Assembly: GCF_030316885.1 (NCBI RefSeq)
Contig: NZ_JASZYQ010000005.1
Location: 248,001 to 312,000 of the forward strand
Reading direction: 5' to 3'
Origin: Variovorax jilinensis
GTDB taxonomy: Bacteria > Pseudomonadota > Gammaproteobacteria > Burkholderiales > Burkholderiaceae_C
DNA: 64,000 bases
Shown: one piece after another, positions 1 to 8,982 of the stretch
Layout of the letters: the number at the start of each line of letters is the position of its first letter
Numbering within the stretch: the stretch's first letter is position 1
The notes under the pieces: generated by a model
What the model saw: only the letters and a program-made list of their open reading frames with translations
Told to the model about the DNA's origin: nothing
Database searches by the model: none
Made by a program: the position numbers and the translations under genes

Positions 1-752
1 CCGCTCGCCGCATCTTCGCGCTGGCCGACACGGCACCCGCCATGCCGGATCCCGCAGGCGCATCGCCGACTCCCGTCGACAACGGCATCGTGATGCGCAA
101 CGTGAGCCTGCGCCATGAAGGATCGGCGCGGCTTGCGCTCGATGCCATCGATCTCGCATTGCCCGAAGGACGGCGGATGGCAGTGACGGGATCGAGTGGC
201 GCCGGCAAGAGCAGCATTGCCCGCGTGTGGGTCCGCTTCTCGGACTACACCGGCGAAGTGCGATTCGGAGGGCATGATCTTCGAAGCTATCGGGCCGAAG
301 ACCTGCGCGATCGCATTGCGGTATTGACGCAATACACGCATCTGATGACCGGCACATTGCGCGAGAACCTGTTGCTCGCCGCACCCGAAGCTGACCATGC
401 AGCAATCGCCGACGCACTGGACGCCGCCCAGTTGCGGGACTTCGTCGCCGCGCAGCCCCTGGGTCTCGACACGCCGGTGGGCGAGGGCGGACTGAGTCTC
501 TCGGCGGGCCAGGCGCGACGGCTGGCCATTGCCCGCGTCCTCCTGCGCAAGGCCGCGGTCGTGGTGCTCGACGAGCCGACCGAAGGACTCGATCCCGAAA
601 CTGCGCGCAAGGTTCTCCAAGGCGTGTTCTACCGCATGGTAGGGCGCAGCGTTCTCGTCATCACCCACGACCTGACGCAGGTCGATGAGTGGGTCGACGA
701 AGTCGTGAACATGGAAGAAGGCCGGATCTTTCGACGCGACGAGTCACGGTGA
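1..752 (+). CDS. cydC: Thiol reductant ABC exporter, CydC subunit (C-terminal ATPase part)
   Basis: The reading frame is open from the first base, so this is the 3' end of a longer gene; an internal ATG at 42 is not the true start. The visible part is an ABC nucleotide-binding domain: Walker A GSSGAGKSS, Q-loop LTQYTHLM, signature LSAGQARR, Walker B VVVLDEPT and switch His in ITHD. CydDC is an inner-membrane heterodimeric ABC exporter of glutathione/cysteine needed to assemble cytochrome bd. The call rests on the domain plus position directly upstream of cydA and cydB. The residues before the ATPase (ARRIFALADT) fit the linker after the membrane domain of this family. Confidence 0.85.
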   Translation, partial: ARRIFALADTAPAMPDPAGASPTPVDNGIVMRNVSLRHEGSARLALDAIDLALPEGRRMAVTGSSGAGKSSIARVWVRFSDYTGEVRFGGHDLRSYRAEDLRDRIAVLTQYTHLMTGTLRENLLLAAPEADHAAIADALDAAQLRDFVAAQPLGLDTPVGEGGLSLSAGQARRLAIARVLLRKAAVVVLDEPTEGLDPETARKVLQGVFYRMVGRSVLVITHDLTQVDEWVDEVVNMEEGRIFRRDESR

Positions 753-806
753 CGTGCCAATGACACGTGCAGATAGGACGTTGCCGAAAAGACTAGTACA
801 CAAGTA

Positions 807-835
807 TTGACACTGTGTCTGTCAGACACGACACT
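807..835 (+). promoter_or_regulatory. cydA promoter with a perfect 15-bp palindrome between -35 and -10
   Basis: A consensus -35 hexamer TTGACA lies at 807-812 and a weak -10 GACACT at 830-835, 17 bp apart. The spacer contains the palindrome GTGTCTGtCAGACAC (815-829), seven-base arms around a single T. An operator there would block RNA polymerase directly. Which repressor binds is unknown; no regulator gene is adjacent in the window. Confidence 0.5.
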
Positions 836-890
836 GCATTCGCGCGAGTTGCGCTGCCCGCTCCAAGACGAGCACGACACACACGATGCC

Positions 891-2459
891 ATGGTCGACG
901 ACACCGTAGTAGATCTCTCGCGTATTCAGTTCGCAGCCACTGCGCTCTATCACTTTCTTTTCGTGCCGTTGACACTGGGCCTGACGGTCCTGCTGGCAAC
1001 GATGGAAACGGTCTACGTCACCACCGGCCGAGTCATCTACCGGCAGATGACGCAGTTCTGGTCGAAGCTGCTTCTCATCAACTTCGCGCTGGGCGTCGCG
1101 ACCGGACTCACGATGGAGTTCCAGTTCGGCACCAACTGGTCCTTCTATTCGGCCTTCGTCGGCGACACCTTCGGCGCCCCGCTCGCGATCGAAGGCCTGA
1201 TGGCCTTCTTCATGGAGTCGACGTTCATCGGACTCATGGTGTTCGGCTGGGATCGACTGTCGAAGGCACAGCATCTGGTGGTCACCTACCTGGTGGCGCT
1301 CGGCTCCAATCTCTCGGCGCTGTGGATCCTGGTGGCCAACAGCTTCATGCAGCATCCGCAGGGCGCGATCTTCAATCCGGTCACGATGCGCATGGAACTC
1401 TCCAGCTTCGGTGAACTGTTCTTCAACACCGATGCCCAGGCCAAGTTCGTGCACACGAGCATCGCAGGCTACGTGGTGGCTGCCATCTTCGTGTGCGGCA
1501 TCAGCGCCTACTACATGCTGCGCGGGCGTCATATCGAGTTCGCCCGCCGTTCGTTCCGCATTGCGTCGCTGTTCGGCATCCTGGCTACCGCGGGCGTGTT
1601 GACGCTCGGCGATGCGCTGGGTTTCGTGGGTGCGCACGCGCAGCCGACCAAGCTGGTGGCCATGGAAGCCCTCTGGACCACCGAGAAGGCGCCGATGGCC
1701 TTCAATGCGATTGCGATCCCGTCGCAGTCCCAGCAGCGCAATCTCTTCGAGATCCAGATTCCGGCCCTGCTGTCGCTGCTCGTCACCCATTCGTGGGATC
1801 AGTCCGTCCCGGCTGCCGACGTGCTGGTGAAACAGGCGGAGGTCCGAATACGCAACGGGATACCGGCCTTGGCGGCCATGAAGAAGCTCAGTGCCGACCC
1901 GCACGACGCCGAAGCCCTGAAGCTGTTCGACAAGCATCGCGCGGACTTCGGCTATGCCACGCTGGTGCAGCGCTACGTTGCCGACGGCGATGTCACGAAG
2001 GCCACCGACGCCCAGATCCAGCGGGCGGCGCGCGACACGATTCCCGAAGTCTGGATCGTGTTCTGGGCCTTCCGCATCATGGTGGGTTTTGGCCTGCTCA
2101 TGCTCGCCTACTTCGTCATGGCGGGTCTCTTCACGCTGCGCAACAACGTCCAGAACCAGCGCTGGTTCCTGCACGTGGCGCTGTGGATGATCCCGATCCC
2201 GTTCCTTGCGTGCGAGATGGGCTGGCTGGTCGCCGAGGTGGGTCGCCAGCCGTGGGCTGTCTACGAGGTGCTGCCGACCTGGTTGTCCGCCTCGACGCAC
2301 AGCTTCGAGTACATGGCGTTCTCGCTCGCGGGCTTCATGGTGCTGTACACCATCTTCGCCATCATCGAGTTCTACCTGATGGTTCATTTCATCCGCAAGG
2401 GACCTGACGAACATGCCGGTGACGAGGGACATTCCGCTGTTCCCGCGGCTGCGTACTAG
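891..2459 (+). CDS. cydA: Cytochrome bd ubiquinol oxidase subunit I
   Basis: Integral membrane subunit carrying the haems of the bd-type quinol oxidase, which reduces O2 to water with quinol as donor. The start at 891 (MVDDTVVDLSRIQF) is chosen because homology begins there; an upstream TTG at 807 falls on the promoter. Family marks: YHFLFVPLTLGL near the N-terminus, with His21 matching the haem b595 ligand, and GRQPWAVYEVLPT before the C-terminal helices. At 522 residues it has the normal length. Stop is 18 bp before cydB. Expressed with cydB and the small downstream gene; probably induced by low oxygen, though the sequence only shows the palindromic operator. Confidence 0.96.
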   Translation: MVDDTVVDLSRIQFAATALYHFLFVPLTLGLTVLLATMETVYVTTGRVIYRQMTQFWSKLLLINFALGVATGLTMEFQFGTNWSFYSAFVGDTFGAPLAIEGLMAFFMESTFIGLMVFGWDRLSKAQHLVVTYLVALGSNLSALWILVANSFMQHPQGAIFNPVTMRMELSSFGELFFNTDAQAKFVHTSIAGYVVAAIFVCGISAYYMLRGRHIEFARRSFRIASLFGILATAGVLTLGDALGFVGAHAQPTKLVAMEALWTTEKAPMAFNAIAIPSQSQQRNLFEIQIPALLSLLVTHSWDQSVPAADVLVKQAEVRIRNGIPALAAMKKLSADPHDAEALKLFDKHRADFGYATLVQRYVADGDVTKATDAQIQRAARDTIPEVWIVFWAFRIMVGFGLLMLAYFVMAGLFTLRNNVQNQRWFLHVALWMIPIPFLACEMGWLVAEVGRQPWAVYEVLPTWLSASTHSFEYMAFSLAGFMVLYTIFAIIEFYLMVHFIRKGPDEHAGDEGHSAVPAAAY

Positions 2460-2477
2460 ACCCCTGAAGGAACGGGC

Positions 2478-3611
2478 ATGGAAATCTACCTCGCGCTGAA
2501 ACTCATCTGGTGGCTGCTCCTGGGCGTGCTGCTCATCGGCCTGGCCGTGATGGTCGGCATGGACATGGGCGTGGGGACGATCCTGCGCTTCGTCGGGCGC
2601 AACGACGACGAGCGGCGCGTGGCCATCAACGTCATCGCGCCGCACTGGGACGGCAACCAGGTCTGGTTCATCCTGGGCGGCGGCGCCATCTTCGCGGCCT
2701 GGCCGCTGGTCTACGCCACCGCGTTCTCCGGCTTGTACGTGGTCATGCTGGTGCTCCTCTGGAGCATGATCGTGCGGCCGCTGGCCTTCGAATACCGCAG
2801 CAAGCGCCCTTCGTGGAAGTGGCGCAACGGCTGGGACTGGTGCCTGTTCGTCAGCGGCTTCGTGCCCATGCTCGTGTTCGGCGCCGCCATCGGCAACATG
2901 CTTCAGGGCGTGCCCTTCCACTTCGACTGGCGGCTCACCTCCTACTACACGGGCAGCTTCATCTGGCTGTTCAATCCGTTCGCGATCCTGTGCGGCGCGC
3001 TGTCGGTCGCGATGTCGATCTACATGGGCGGCGCCATCCTCATGAACGGCAGTGAAGATCCGGTGCATGGACGCGCGCGCCGCCTGGCGCTCGTGGCGGG
3101 CATCGTCGCGCTGGTGCTGTTCACGATCGGCGGCATCTGGGTGCAGTGGCTGGACGGCTACGTGCTCGTGCGCGGCCCTGACCCCACGGCCGCACAGACG
3201 CCGCTGCACCAGACCATCGAGCGTGCCGCCGGCGCGTGGATGAGCAACTACCGTGCGTATCCGGTGCTGTGGATCGTGCCCGCAATCACCTACGTCGGCA
3301 TGCTGCTGGGCATCGGCGCCGTGTCGCGTGGACGTTCCACCTGGGGCTGGTGGTTCGGCGTGCTCGGCTGGATCGGCATCCTCGGCACGGTGGCCGCTGC
3401 CATGTTCCCGTTCCTGATGCCTTCGAGCTCGAATCCTTCGCACAGCCTCACGGTCTGGAATTCCGGATCCAGCCTGCGCACGCTGGCCTGGATGCTCGGG
3501 TTCACGGTCGTCTTCATGCCGCTGATCCTCTGGTACACGAGCTGGGCCTTCTGGGTCATGCGAGGCAAGGTCACGCCCCATACAGTCAAGCAGTCGGAGC
3601 ACGCGCTATGA
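2478..3611 (+). CDS. cydB: Cytochrome bd ubiquinol oxidase subunit II
   Basis: Membrane partner of CydA, 377 residues with about nine hydrophobic helices. The family opening EIYLALKLIWWLLLGVL and the internal GMDMGVGTILRF stretch are clear. It pairs with subunit I and contributes to the proton pathway. The ribosome site AAGGAACGG precedes the ATG. Its TGA overlaps the ATG of the next gene by four bases (ATGA at 3608-3611), so the small downstream protein is translationally coupled. Confidence 0.95.
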   Translation: MEIYLALKLIWWLLLGVLLIGLAVMVGMDMGVGTILRFVGRNDDERRVAINVIAPHWDGNQVWFILGGGAIFAAWPLVYATAFSGLYVVMLVLLWSMIVRPLAFEYRSKRPSWKWRNGWDWCLFVSGFVPMLVFGAAIGNMLQGVPFHFDWRLTSYYTGSFIWLFNPFAILCGALSVAMSIYMGGAILMNGSEDPVHGRARRLALVAGIVALVLFTIGGIWVQWLDGYVLVRGPDPTAAQTPLHQTIERAAGAWMSNYRAYPVLWIVPAITYVGMLLGIGAVSRGRSTWGWWFGVLGWIGILGTVAAAMFPFLMPSSSNPSHSLTVWNSGSSLRTLAWMLGFTVVFMPLILWYTSWAFWVMRGKVTPHTVKQSEHAL

Positions 3612-3862
3612 GCCGCATCACCTTTCCGATGGTCATGCGCTATGCGCTCGCGATGGTGATTTCCGTCATCGTCATCGTCATCGCCGTCATCCTCGGCGAC
3701 TACGGCCCGTGGTATTTCTCCTGGCTCCTGGGCACCGGGTTCATGATGCTCGTGGCCGTCTCGGGCGCGGTGCTGCTGGATGCCCAGGACGAAGCGCGGG
3801 CCGCGGGCGCAGCCGGCAAGCGCGCAGCAGGCAAGTTCGGCGCGACGCGGTCGAACTACTAG
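3608..3862 (+). CDS. Small two-helix membrane protein coupled to cydB
   Basis: 84 residues with two hydrophobic segments (about 11-33 and 37-60) and a basic, Ala-rich tail ending GATRSNY. It begins in an ATGA overlap with cydB. Cytochrome bd oxidases often carry a small extra subunit (CydX, CydS or similar) encoded last in the operon, so an accessory-subunit role is inferred from position. It is about twice the length of CydX and has two helices, so it is not a plain CydX. I do not recognise a named family. Confidence 0.75.
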   Translation: MSRITFPMVMRYALAMVISVIVIVIAVILGDYGPWYFSWLLGTGFMMLVAVSGAVLLDAQDEARAAGAAGKRAAGKFGATRSNY

Positions 3863-3883
3863 GCGGCCCGCCGGGCAATGAGA

Positions 3884-3905
3884 AATGGCGCCATGCGGCG
3901 CCATT
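3884..3905. terminator. Hairpin between the convergent cyd and molybdoenzyme operons
   Basis: Perfect nine-base stem AATGGCGCC / GGCGCCATT with loop ATGC, followed by a short T-rich stretch TTCTTC. It sits between the end of the cyd operon and the end of the convergent cytochrome c gene, so it could stop both. The T-tract is weak. Confidence 0.55.
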
Positions 3906-3980
3906 CTTCGTTCGGCCGAGCGGTTCTTGCCGACGCGTCGATTCGCCGTCGGGGCACCCGCCCCGAGGCGACTCGCTGCC

Positions 3981-5288
3981 TTATCGCACCGCGGGTTCCA
4001 CGGCACGTACCTCCGCTGCAGCCACCGGGGTCGCGTGGCCGCCCCATTCGGCACGCAGCCAGGTCGAGAGATCGGCGATTTGCGTCTCCGAGAGGATGTG
4101 GGCGAACGGCGGCATCGCGTACATGCGCTGGCCCTCGGGAAAGCGCTGCGTGGGGATGCCGTTGATCACCACGGCGATCAGGTTGCGCGCTTCGGCCATG
4201 GCGAGCGTGGAGTTGCCCTTCAGCGCTGGCGCCACGTTGGGAATGCCCTCGCCGCTGGCGCCGTGGCAGCCGGCGCAGGAGGCGAGATACACCAGCCTGC
4301 CGGCCGCCATGCCGGTGCCGGCCTCGGGCGCTGCGGCCGCGGGCAATGGCGTCGGCGGCTTGGCCGGCGTGACGATCTTTCCGCTCGCATCGGTCAGCAG
4401 ATAGGTCGCGATCGCCGCGGTGTCCGCGGGCGCCATCGCACTGGTCGAGAAATGGGTGACGGTCGACATGCCCGAATAGGCCGTGCCTTGCGGCGACTGG
4501 CCGGTACGCAGGTAGTGCGTGAGCGACGGCAGGTCGAAGCTGCGTGCGCCCAGCGCCGCCGACGTGATCGGCGGCACGTCGTACGTGCCCACCGAGCCGC
4601 CCTGGAGCGAGCGCCCGAAGTCCACGCCCATCATGAAATTGCGCGGCGAATGGCATGCGCCGCAATGGCCGAGGCCTTCGACGAGGTAGGCGCCGCGAAC
4701 CCAGCCCGCGGAGCGTTCGGGGTTGACCGGCGCGCTGCGGTCGGGGAAGTTGAGCAGCGTCCAGAAGTTCATGAACGGCCGCACGGGCAGGGCGAACGCA
4801 CCGGTGTAGACGCGGTTGGCCTGCGCGATCGGGGGGATCGACATCATGTATGCATACAGGGCGTCGATGTCGGCCGGCTCGGTGATGTGCGTGAACACGA
4901 AGGGCATGGCGGGATAGAGATTCCGCCCGCCGGGCGCGACGCCGTCGCGAATCACGCGATGGAAGTCGGCGCGCGTGTACTTGCCGATGCCGAAGGTGGG
5001 ATCGGGCGTGATGTTGACCGAATAGATCGTTCCGAACGGCGTGGGGATCGGCACGCCGCCGGCGGCCATCGGTCCGTTCGCGGTCGAGTGGCAGCCGAAG
5101 CAGTCGCCCGCCAGCGCGAGCTCGCGTCCCTTGGGTACCAGCCGCTTCATCTCGTCGGCCGACAGCGGCTGTTCGACCCCGGGCGCGACGCTCGAGGAAC
5201 GGAAGGCGCCGAGGAGAATGGCCAGCGCCACGATCGCGCCCAGCACGACGATGACCAGCAGTGTGTTGCGCAGGGGGTGACGGTTCAT
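3981..5288 (-). CDS. Tri-haem c-type cytochrome, electron-acceptor subunit of the molybdenum hydroxylase
   Basis: 435 residues with an N-terminal membrane anchor (about 8-28) and three haem c motifs: CFGCH 63-67, CGACH 209-213 and CAGCH 338-342. Such cytochromes carry electrons from periplasmic aldehyde or N-heterocycle dehydrogenases to the respiratory chain. It is the last gene of the minus-strand operon; the SD GAGGGG overlaps the stop region of the upstream 2Fe-2S subunit gene. Resembles the cytochrome subunits of alcohol/aldehyde dehydrogenases and nicotinate dehydrogenase. Substrate is set by the large subunit and cannot be told here. Confidence 0.9.
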   Translation of the reverse strand: MNRHPLRNTLLVIVVLGAIVALAILLGAFRSSSVAPGVEQPLSADEMKRLVPKGRELALAGDCFGCHSTANGPMAAGGVPIPTPFGTIYSVNITPDPTFGIGKYTRADFHRVIRDGVAPGGRNLYPAMPFVFTHITEPADIDALYAYMMSIPPIAQANRVYTGAFALPVRPFMNFWTLLNFPDRSAPVNPERSAGWVRGAYLVEGLGHCGACHSPRNFMMGVDFGRSLQGGSVGTYDVPPITSAALGARSFDLPSLTHYLRTGQSPQGTAYSGMSTVTHFSTSAMAPADTAAIATYLLTDASGKIVTPAKPPTPLPAAAAPEAGTGMAAGRLVYLASCAGCHGASGEGIPNVAPALKGNSTLAMAEARNLIAVVINGIPTQRFPEGQRMYAMPPFAHILSETQIADLSTWLRAEWGGHATPVAAAEVRAVEPAVR

Positions 5289-5298
5289 CGCACGCCCC

Positions 5299-5844
5299 TC
5301 AGTCGATCACGCAGCCGGGGGTGTCGAGCGCCACCTGGCGCACGGCCTCGAAGTAGCGAACGTAGCCGGTGCAGCGGCACAGGTGATCGTTCAGCGAGTT
5401 CTCGATCGCGGACTGGAGCTGCGCGCGCCGCACCGGCGTGCGCTTGAGCCCGTCGATGAAGACGGTGGCGCCGGCCACGAAGCCGGCGGTGCAGTAGCCG
5501 CACTGGAACGAGAAGTGGTCGATGAAGGACTGCTGCACGGGCGTGAGCCGGATCACCTTGCCCTGAGCATTGCGTTCGGCGTGGCCTTCGATGGTGCGGA
5601 TCGACTTGCCCTGGAACGCATGCGCGCCGAAGATGCAGGTGCGGCTCTCGGTGGTCGTGCCGTCGGCATTGAGCTCCACCACGGTGCAGGCGTGGCAGAT
5701 GCCCTGGCCGCAACCGAAGTGCGTGCCCGTGAGATTCAGGTAGCCGTGGAGGAAGTCGATCATGGGCATGCCCACGGGGACGTCGACCGGGCCGACCTTG
5801 GTTCCGTTGATCGTGAGTGTCAGGGGCAGTTTCTCGATGCTCAT
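5299..5844 (-). CDS. (2Fe-2S)-binding small subunit of a xanthine-oxidase-family enzyme
   Basis: 181 residues. The N-terminal ferredoxin fold has CGQGICHAC for one cluster; the C-terminal helical domain has CGYCTAGF and CRCTGY for the second. It passes electrons from the molybdenum centre to the tri-haem cytochrome. The start codon (ATG ending at 5844) overlaps the large-subunit stop in ATGA, so the two are coupled. It matches IorA-type subunits of isoquinoline 1-oxidoreductase and related aldehyde dehydrogenases. No signal peptide is seen, so export would be as a complex with the twin-arginine large subunit. Confidence 0.93.
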   Translation of the reverse strand: MSIEKLPLTLTINGTKVGPVDVPVGMPMIDFLHGYLNLTGTHFGCGQGICHACTVVELNADGTTTESRTCIFGAHAFQGKSIRTIEGHAERNAQGKVIRLTPVQQSFIDHFSFQCGYCTAGFVAGATVFIDGLKRTPVRRAQLQSAIENSLNDHLCRCTGYVRYFEAVRQVALDTPGCVID

Positions 5845-8774
5845 GCAAGGGCCTTGCGTATCTTGTCGGCGGTGATTGGCAGTTCGTAGAAGCGCTTGCC
5901 GATGGCATGCGTGATCGCGTTGCCGATGGCGGCCACGACCGGGATGATCACCACTTCGCCCATTCCCTTGGGCGGTGCGTTGGGCGCGAGCGGGGGCAGG
6001 TATTCGGCAGTCTGGTTCCAGACCGCGACATCCTTGGAGCGTGGCAGCGTGTAGCGGTTGAAGTTCCAGGTGCCGTCGCCGGGTCCGTCCTCGTAGAGCG
6101 GCAGGTTCTCCATGAGCGCATGGCCGACGCCGATGGCGATGCCGCCCTGCTGCTGTCCGGAGACGAGTTCGGGCACCACCATCGGACCGGGATCGACCAG
6201 GCTGTGGTGGCGCATCACCTCGACCGCGCCGGTGAAGGTGTTGACGTTCAACTCGACGATGCAGGCGGCCGGCGTATAGGTGGTCACGCCGGCGTTGTTG
6301 CGCTGCGCTGGCGGGAAGTTGACCTGGGTGCGCTTGAGGTAGTCGTAGCCGCCCGTGTCCATGCGGCGCTTGAGCGCTGCCGGTGCGCCGTCTCCATAGC
6401 GCACCGCGAGTGCGTCCACGGGCAGCGGGGTGACGCCGACACCGGGAATGTCGAAGCTCGCGGTGGTCCACTCCCAGCGGCTGAAGCAATGCAGGGCCAC
6501 GCCCGTGACCAAACCCATCTCGTGCGCCTTGCGCGCGAGCACGTCGAAGGGAATGGGCGACAGGCCGCCCGCCGTGAGGCCGGCAGGCGTGGCGCGCAGA
6601 TCGGAGAACTGGATCGAGGTGCCGGCCATCTGGCCGCCACCCACGCCGCTCGACCAGATGGCCTTCGCGGCCGGCCACAGGCTGTACTGCAGCAGGAAGT
6701 TCGCGGCCTGCCGGGTGCCGAAGCCGATGAAGTAGACGCTGTTCGACGCGCTCATGGCCGGCAGCAGGAACGGCACCCAGAAGGGATTCTTCGCCAGTTC
6801 GTCCTGCTGCTGCTGGGTCGTGGTGAAGGGCTCCCAGTTGGTCACCAGCGGCAGTTGCGCGAACTCGGTGACGCCGAAGTCGACTTCGTCGGGCACCTTG
6901 CCGAGCAGCTTGTGCACCATCACCTGCTGGGCCGTGGTGGCGCCGGTGCCGATCTCCTGGATGCAGTGGCGCATCGTGAGGCGCCCGCTGGCATCGAATT
7001 CGAGCAGCAATGCGCTGGTGTCGGCGCCGGTGCCGTAGTCCTTCTGCACCTGCGAGAAGCCGACGCCGTACTTGCGTCCCGGATTGGCGAGTTCGTAGGC
7101 CGTCTTGCGCGCGGCACGTTCGCGCCACAGCGGATGAACGGCGGCACGATCGAGCATCTCGATGTTGCGAGGGTCGCCGGTCTGGATCGCGCCCTCGGTA
7201 TTGGCGTCGCCGGGCCGCATGGCATTGCGGCGGCGCAATTCGATGGCGTCGATGCCGAGCTGGGCGGCAGCCTCGTCGACCATGAGCTCGGTGATCGACA
7301 TGGCCTGGATGGTGCCGTAGCCGCGCATCGAGCCCGCTTCCACCGCCTGGGTCGCCATCGCGACGCCGATGAGGTCGGACTTGGGAAAGTAGTAGATCGA
7401 CTGCGCCGCCGTGGCCGCCACCTGCGCCACCGAGAAGGAGAAGTTGGCCCGACCGCCGCCGTTGCAGTTGTAGAAGCCTTTCAGGATCTCGAACTTGCCG
7501 GTCTTGCGGTCGGCGACCAGGGTGACGTCCATCGCGATCGAGTGTCGCTTGATGCCCAGCTGGAACTGCTCGTAGCGGTCGTTGGCGATGCGCACCGCGC
7601 GGCCTTCGCCGTACATGGCGGCCATGACTGCGTAGAACGGAAAGATCGAGTGATCCTTCGATCCGTAGCCCACCGTGGTGCCGGAAAGGAGCTCGATCCG
7701 TTCCACCGGGAAGCGGGTGTTGCCCTTGACCATCATGGCGGCCACGCGCGCGACTTCGTACGGGGACTGTGCAGCCACCAGCAGGTGCAGCGTGCGCGTG
7801 GCGCGGTCGTACCAGGCGTTGCCGTTGTCGGGTTCCATGGCCGACGGGTCGATGGATTGCGAGAAGCCTTCGCGACGCAGCACCAGCTTGTCCGGATTGC
7901 GACTCGCGGCATCGATGTCCTGCGCGATCCGATCGGCCGCGTTCATGCCGCGGCGCATCGGTTCGTAGTTCTCCTGCGCGACCTTGAGCGGATCGCGGTA
8001 GGCACCGCCGCCGCGGTACTTGTTGCGGACCGATCGCGGAACGAACATGCCGGTGGCAGAGGCCGACGGCCAGGTCGGCGTGTTGCCGTCGAAGCCGCCC
8101 CAGATCACGGAGTCCTGCATCGGCGAGTATTCGGGCGGACCGCCGGGCGTCGCGCCGCCGATGCGCACATAGCGCGCGGACCCGTAGTTGGGCGGCGGCT
8201 TGGTGCCTGTCCTGGCGCCATAGCGCACCACCTCGGGCTTGAAGCGCAGCAGGCGCTTGGCGGCCTCGAAGCGGTCGAAGTCGTAGTAGACGAGCAATGC
8301 CACCGGATGGCCCAGCAGTTCGGGCGTCGTGCCCTTGGGCACGAGGAAATGCGCGCCATAGAACTGCGTGCCGAGGTCGACCGGTTGCGGCACCCGCACG
8401 CCATCGCGATCGAGGTCTTCGTTGAACAGCAGTCGGTCGGGCTTGAGGTCGTCGCCGAGTATCGAAAGGTCCACGCCTTCGAAGGTGCGATCGGCCTGGG
8501 TCGCCTTGATGAAGAAGGCGTGGGCCTGGACAGGGGTCCAGCCGGGAAGGTCGCGGGCCCGGAAGTCGCGCGCGAAGACCTTGTCGCCGGTGACCTTGCG
8601 GATGCCGTCCCATCGATAGCGCGCCTGGCCATTGGCCGCCATCCACGTGGGGTCGGGGTCCGGGCCGGAGTGAACCTCGATGGCTTCGGCCACCGGAAGC
8701 CGGCCCAACGTGACGGTGATTCCCGAAAAGACTCCGAGCTTTATGAAATTACGTCGTGAGTGCTCCGCAACCAT
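5841..8774 (-). CDS. Molybdopterin-dependent large subunit, IorB-type aldehyde/N-heterocycle dehydrogenase
   Basis: 977 residues starting with a twin-arginine signal (RRNFIKLGVF at about 7-16). It belongs to the xanthine oxidase family with the molybdenum cytosine dinucleotide site, in the single-chain arrangement of IorB. With the 2Fe-2S subunit and the tri-haem cytochrome it forms a periplasmic hydroxylase feeding the respiratory chain. First gene of the operon, with SD CGGAGC upstream of the ATG. Substrate (aldehyde, isoquinoline, nicotinate or other) cannot be read from sequence. The divergent intergenic region upstream holds a near-perfect 26-bp palindrome. Confidence 0.9.
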   Translation of the reverse strand: MVAEHSRRNFIKLGVFSGITVTLGRLPVAEAIEVHSGPDPDPTWMAANGQARYRWDGIRKVTGDKVFARDFRARDLPGWTPVQAHAFFIKATQADRTFEGVDLSILGDDLKPDRLLFNEDLDRDGVRVPQPVDLGTQFYGAHFLVPKGTTPELLGHPVALLVYYDFDRFEAAKRLLRFKPEVVRYGARTGTKPPPNYGSARYVRIGGATPGGPPEYSPMQDSVIWGGFDGNTPTWPSASATGMFVPRSVRNKYRGGGAYRDPLKVAQENYEPMRRGMNAADRIAQDIDAASRNPDKLVLRREGFSQSIDPSAMEPDNGNAWYDRATRTLHLLVAAQSPYEVARVAAMMVKGNTRFPVERIELLSGTTVGYGSKDHSIFPFYAVMAAMYGEGRAVRIANDRYEQFQLGIKRHSIAMDVTLVADRKTGKFEILKGFYNCNGGGRANFSFSVAQVAATAAQSIYYFPKSDLIGVAMATQAVEAGSMRGYGTIQAMSITELMVDEAAAQLGIDAIELRRRNAMRPGDANTEGAIQTGDPRNIEMLDRAAVHPLWRERAARKTAYELANPGRKYGVGFSQVQKDYGTGADTSALLLEFDASGRLTMRHCIQEIGTGATTAQQVMVHKLLGKVPDEVDFGVTEFAQLPLVTNWEPFTTTQQQQDELAKNPFWVPFLLPAMSASNSVYFIGFGTRQAANFLLQYSLWPAAKAIWSSGVGGGQMAGTSIQFSDLRATPAGLTAGGLSPIPFDVLARKAHEMGLVTGVALHCFSRWEWTTASFDIPGVGVTPLPVDALAVRYGDGAPAALKRRMDTGGYDYLKRTQVNFPPAQRNNAGVTTYTPAACIVELNVNTFTGAVEVMRHHSLVDPGPMVVPELVSGQQQGGIAIGVGHALMENLPLYEDGPGDGTWNFNRYTLPRSKDVAVWNQTAEYLPPLAPNAPPKGMGEVVIIPVVAAIGNAITHAIGKRFYELPITADKIRKALA

Positions 8775-8827
8775 GTTGCTCCGAGTGATGTTGTGGGGAA
8801 AAATGAGTATAGGACAGAAGAGTTACA

Positions 8828-8853
8828 GATTGCGTCAATACCCTGATGCAATC
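8828..8853. promoter_or_regulatory. 26-bp near-perfect palindrome between divergent genes
   Basis: Arms GATTGCGTCA (8828-8837) and TGATGCAATC (8844-8853) match with one mismatch around ATACCC. It lies in the 208-bp gap between the molybdoenzyme operon and the DoxX-like gene. It has the size of an operator for a dimeric regulator. A possible -10 TAGAAT for the rightward gene is at 8919-8924. Confidence 0.45.
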
Positions 8854-8982
8854 GATTCATCGGCCAATTGAAATACCGCAACTCGATTGAATTCGCCGCA
8901 ATTCGCGACGCGACTCCCTAGAATCGCCCACCGCAATCCCGCGGCACTCGCGGGTCATCCTCAACCGCAAGGAGTCCAGGCA

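Noticed and set aside
822-3602. A 926-codon open frame on the minus strand across cydA and cydB
   Set aside because: It is antisense to two unmistakable genes, is His/Arg/Glu-rich low-quality protein and reflects high GC at third positions.
5817-8759. A 980-codon plus-strand frame opposite the molybdoenzyme large subunit
   Set aside because: Shadow of a clear gene; no family motifs.
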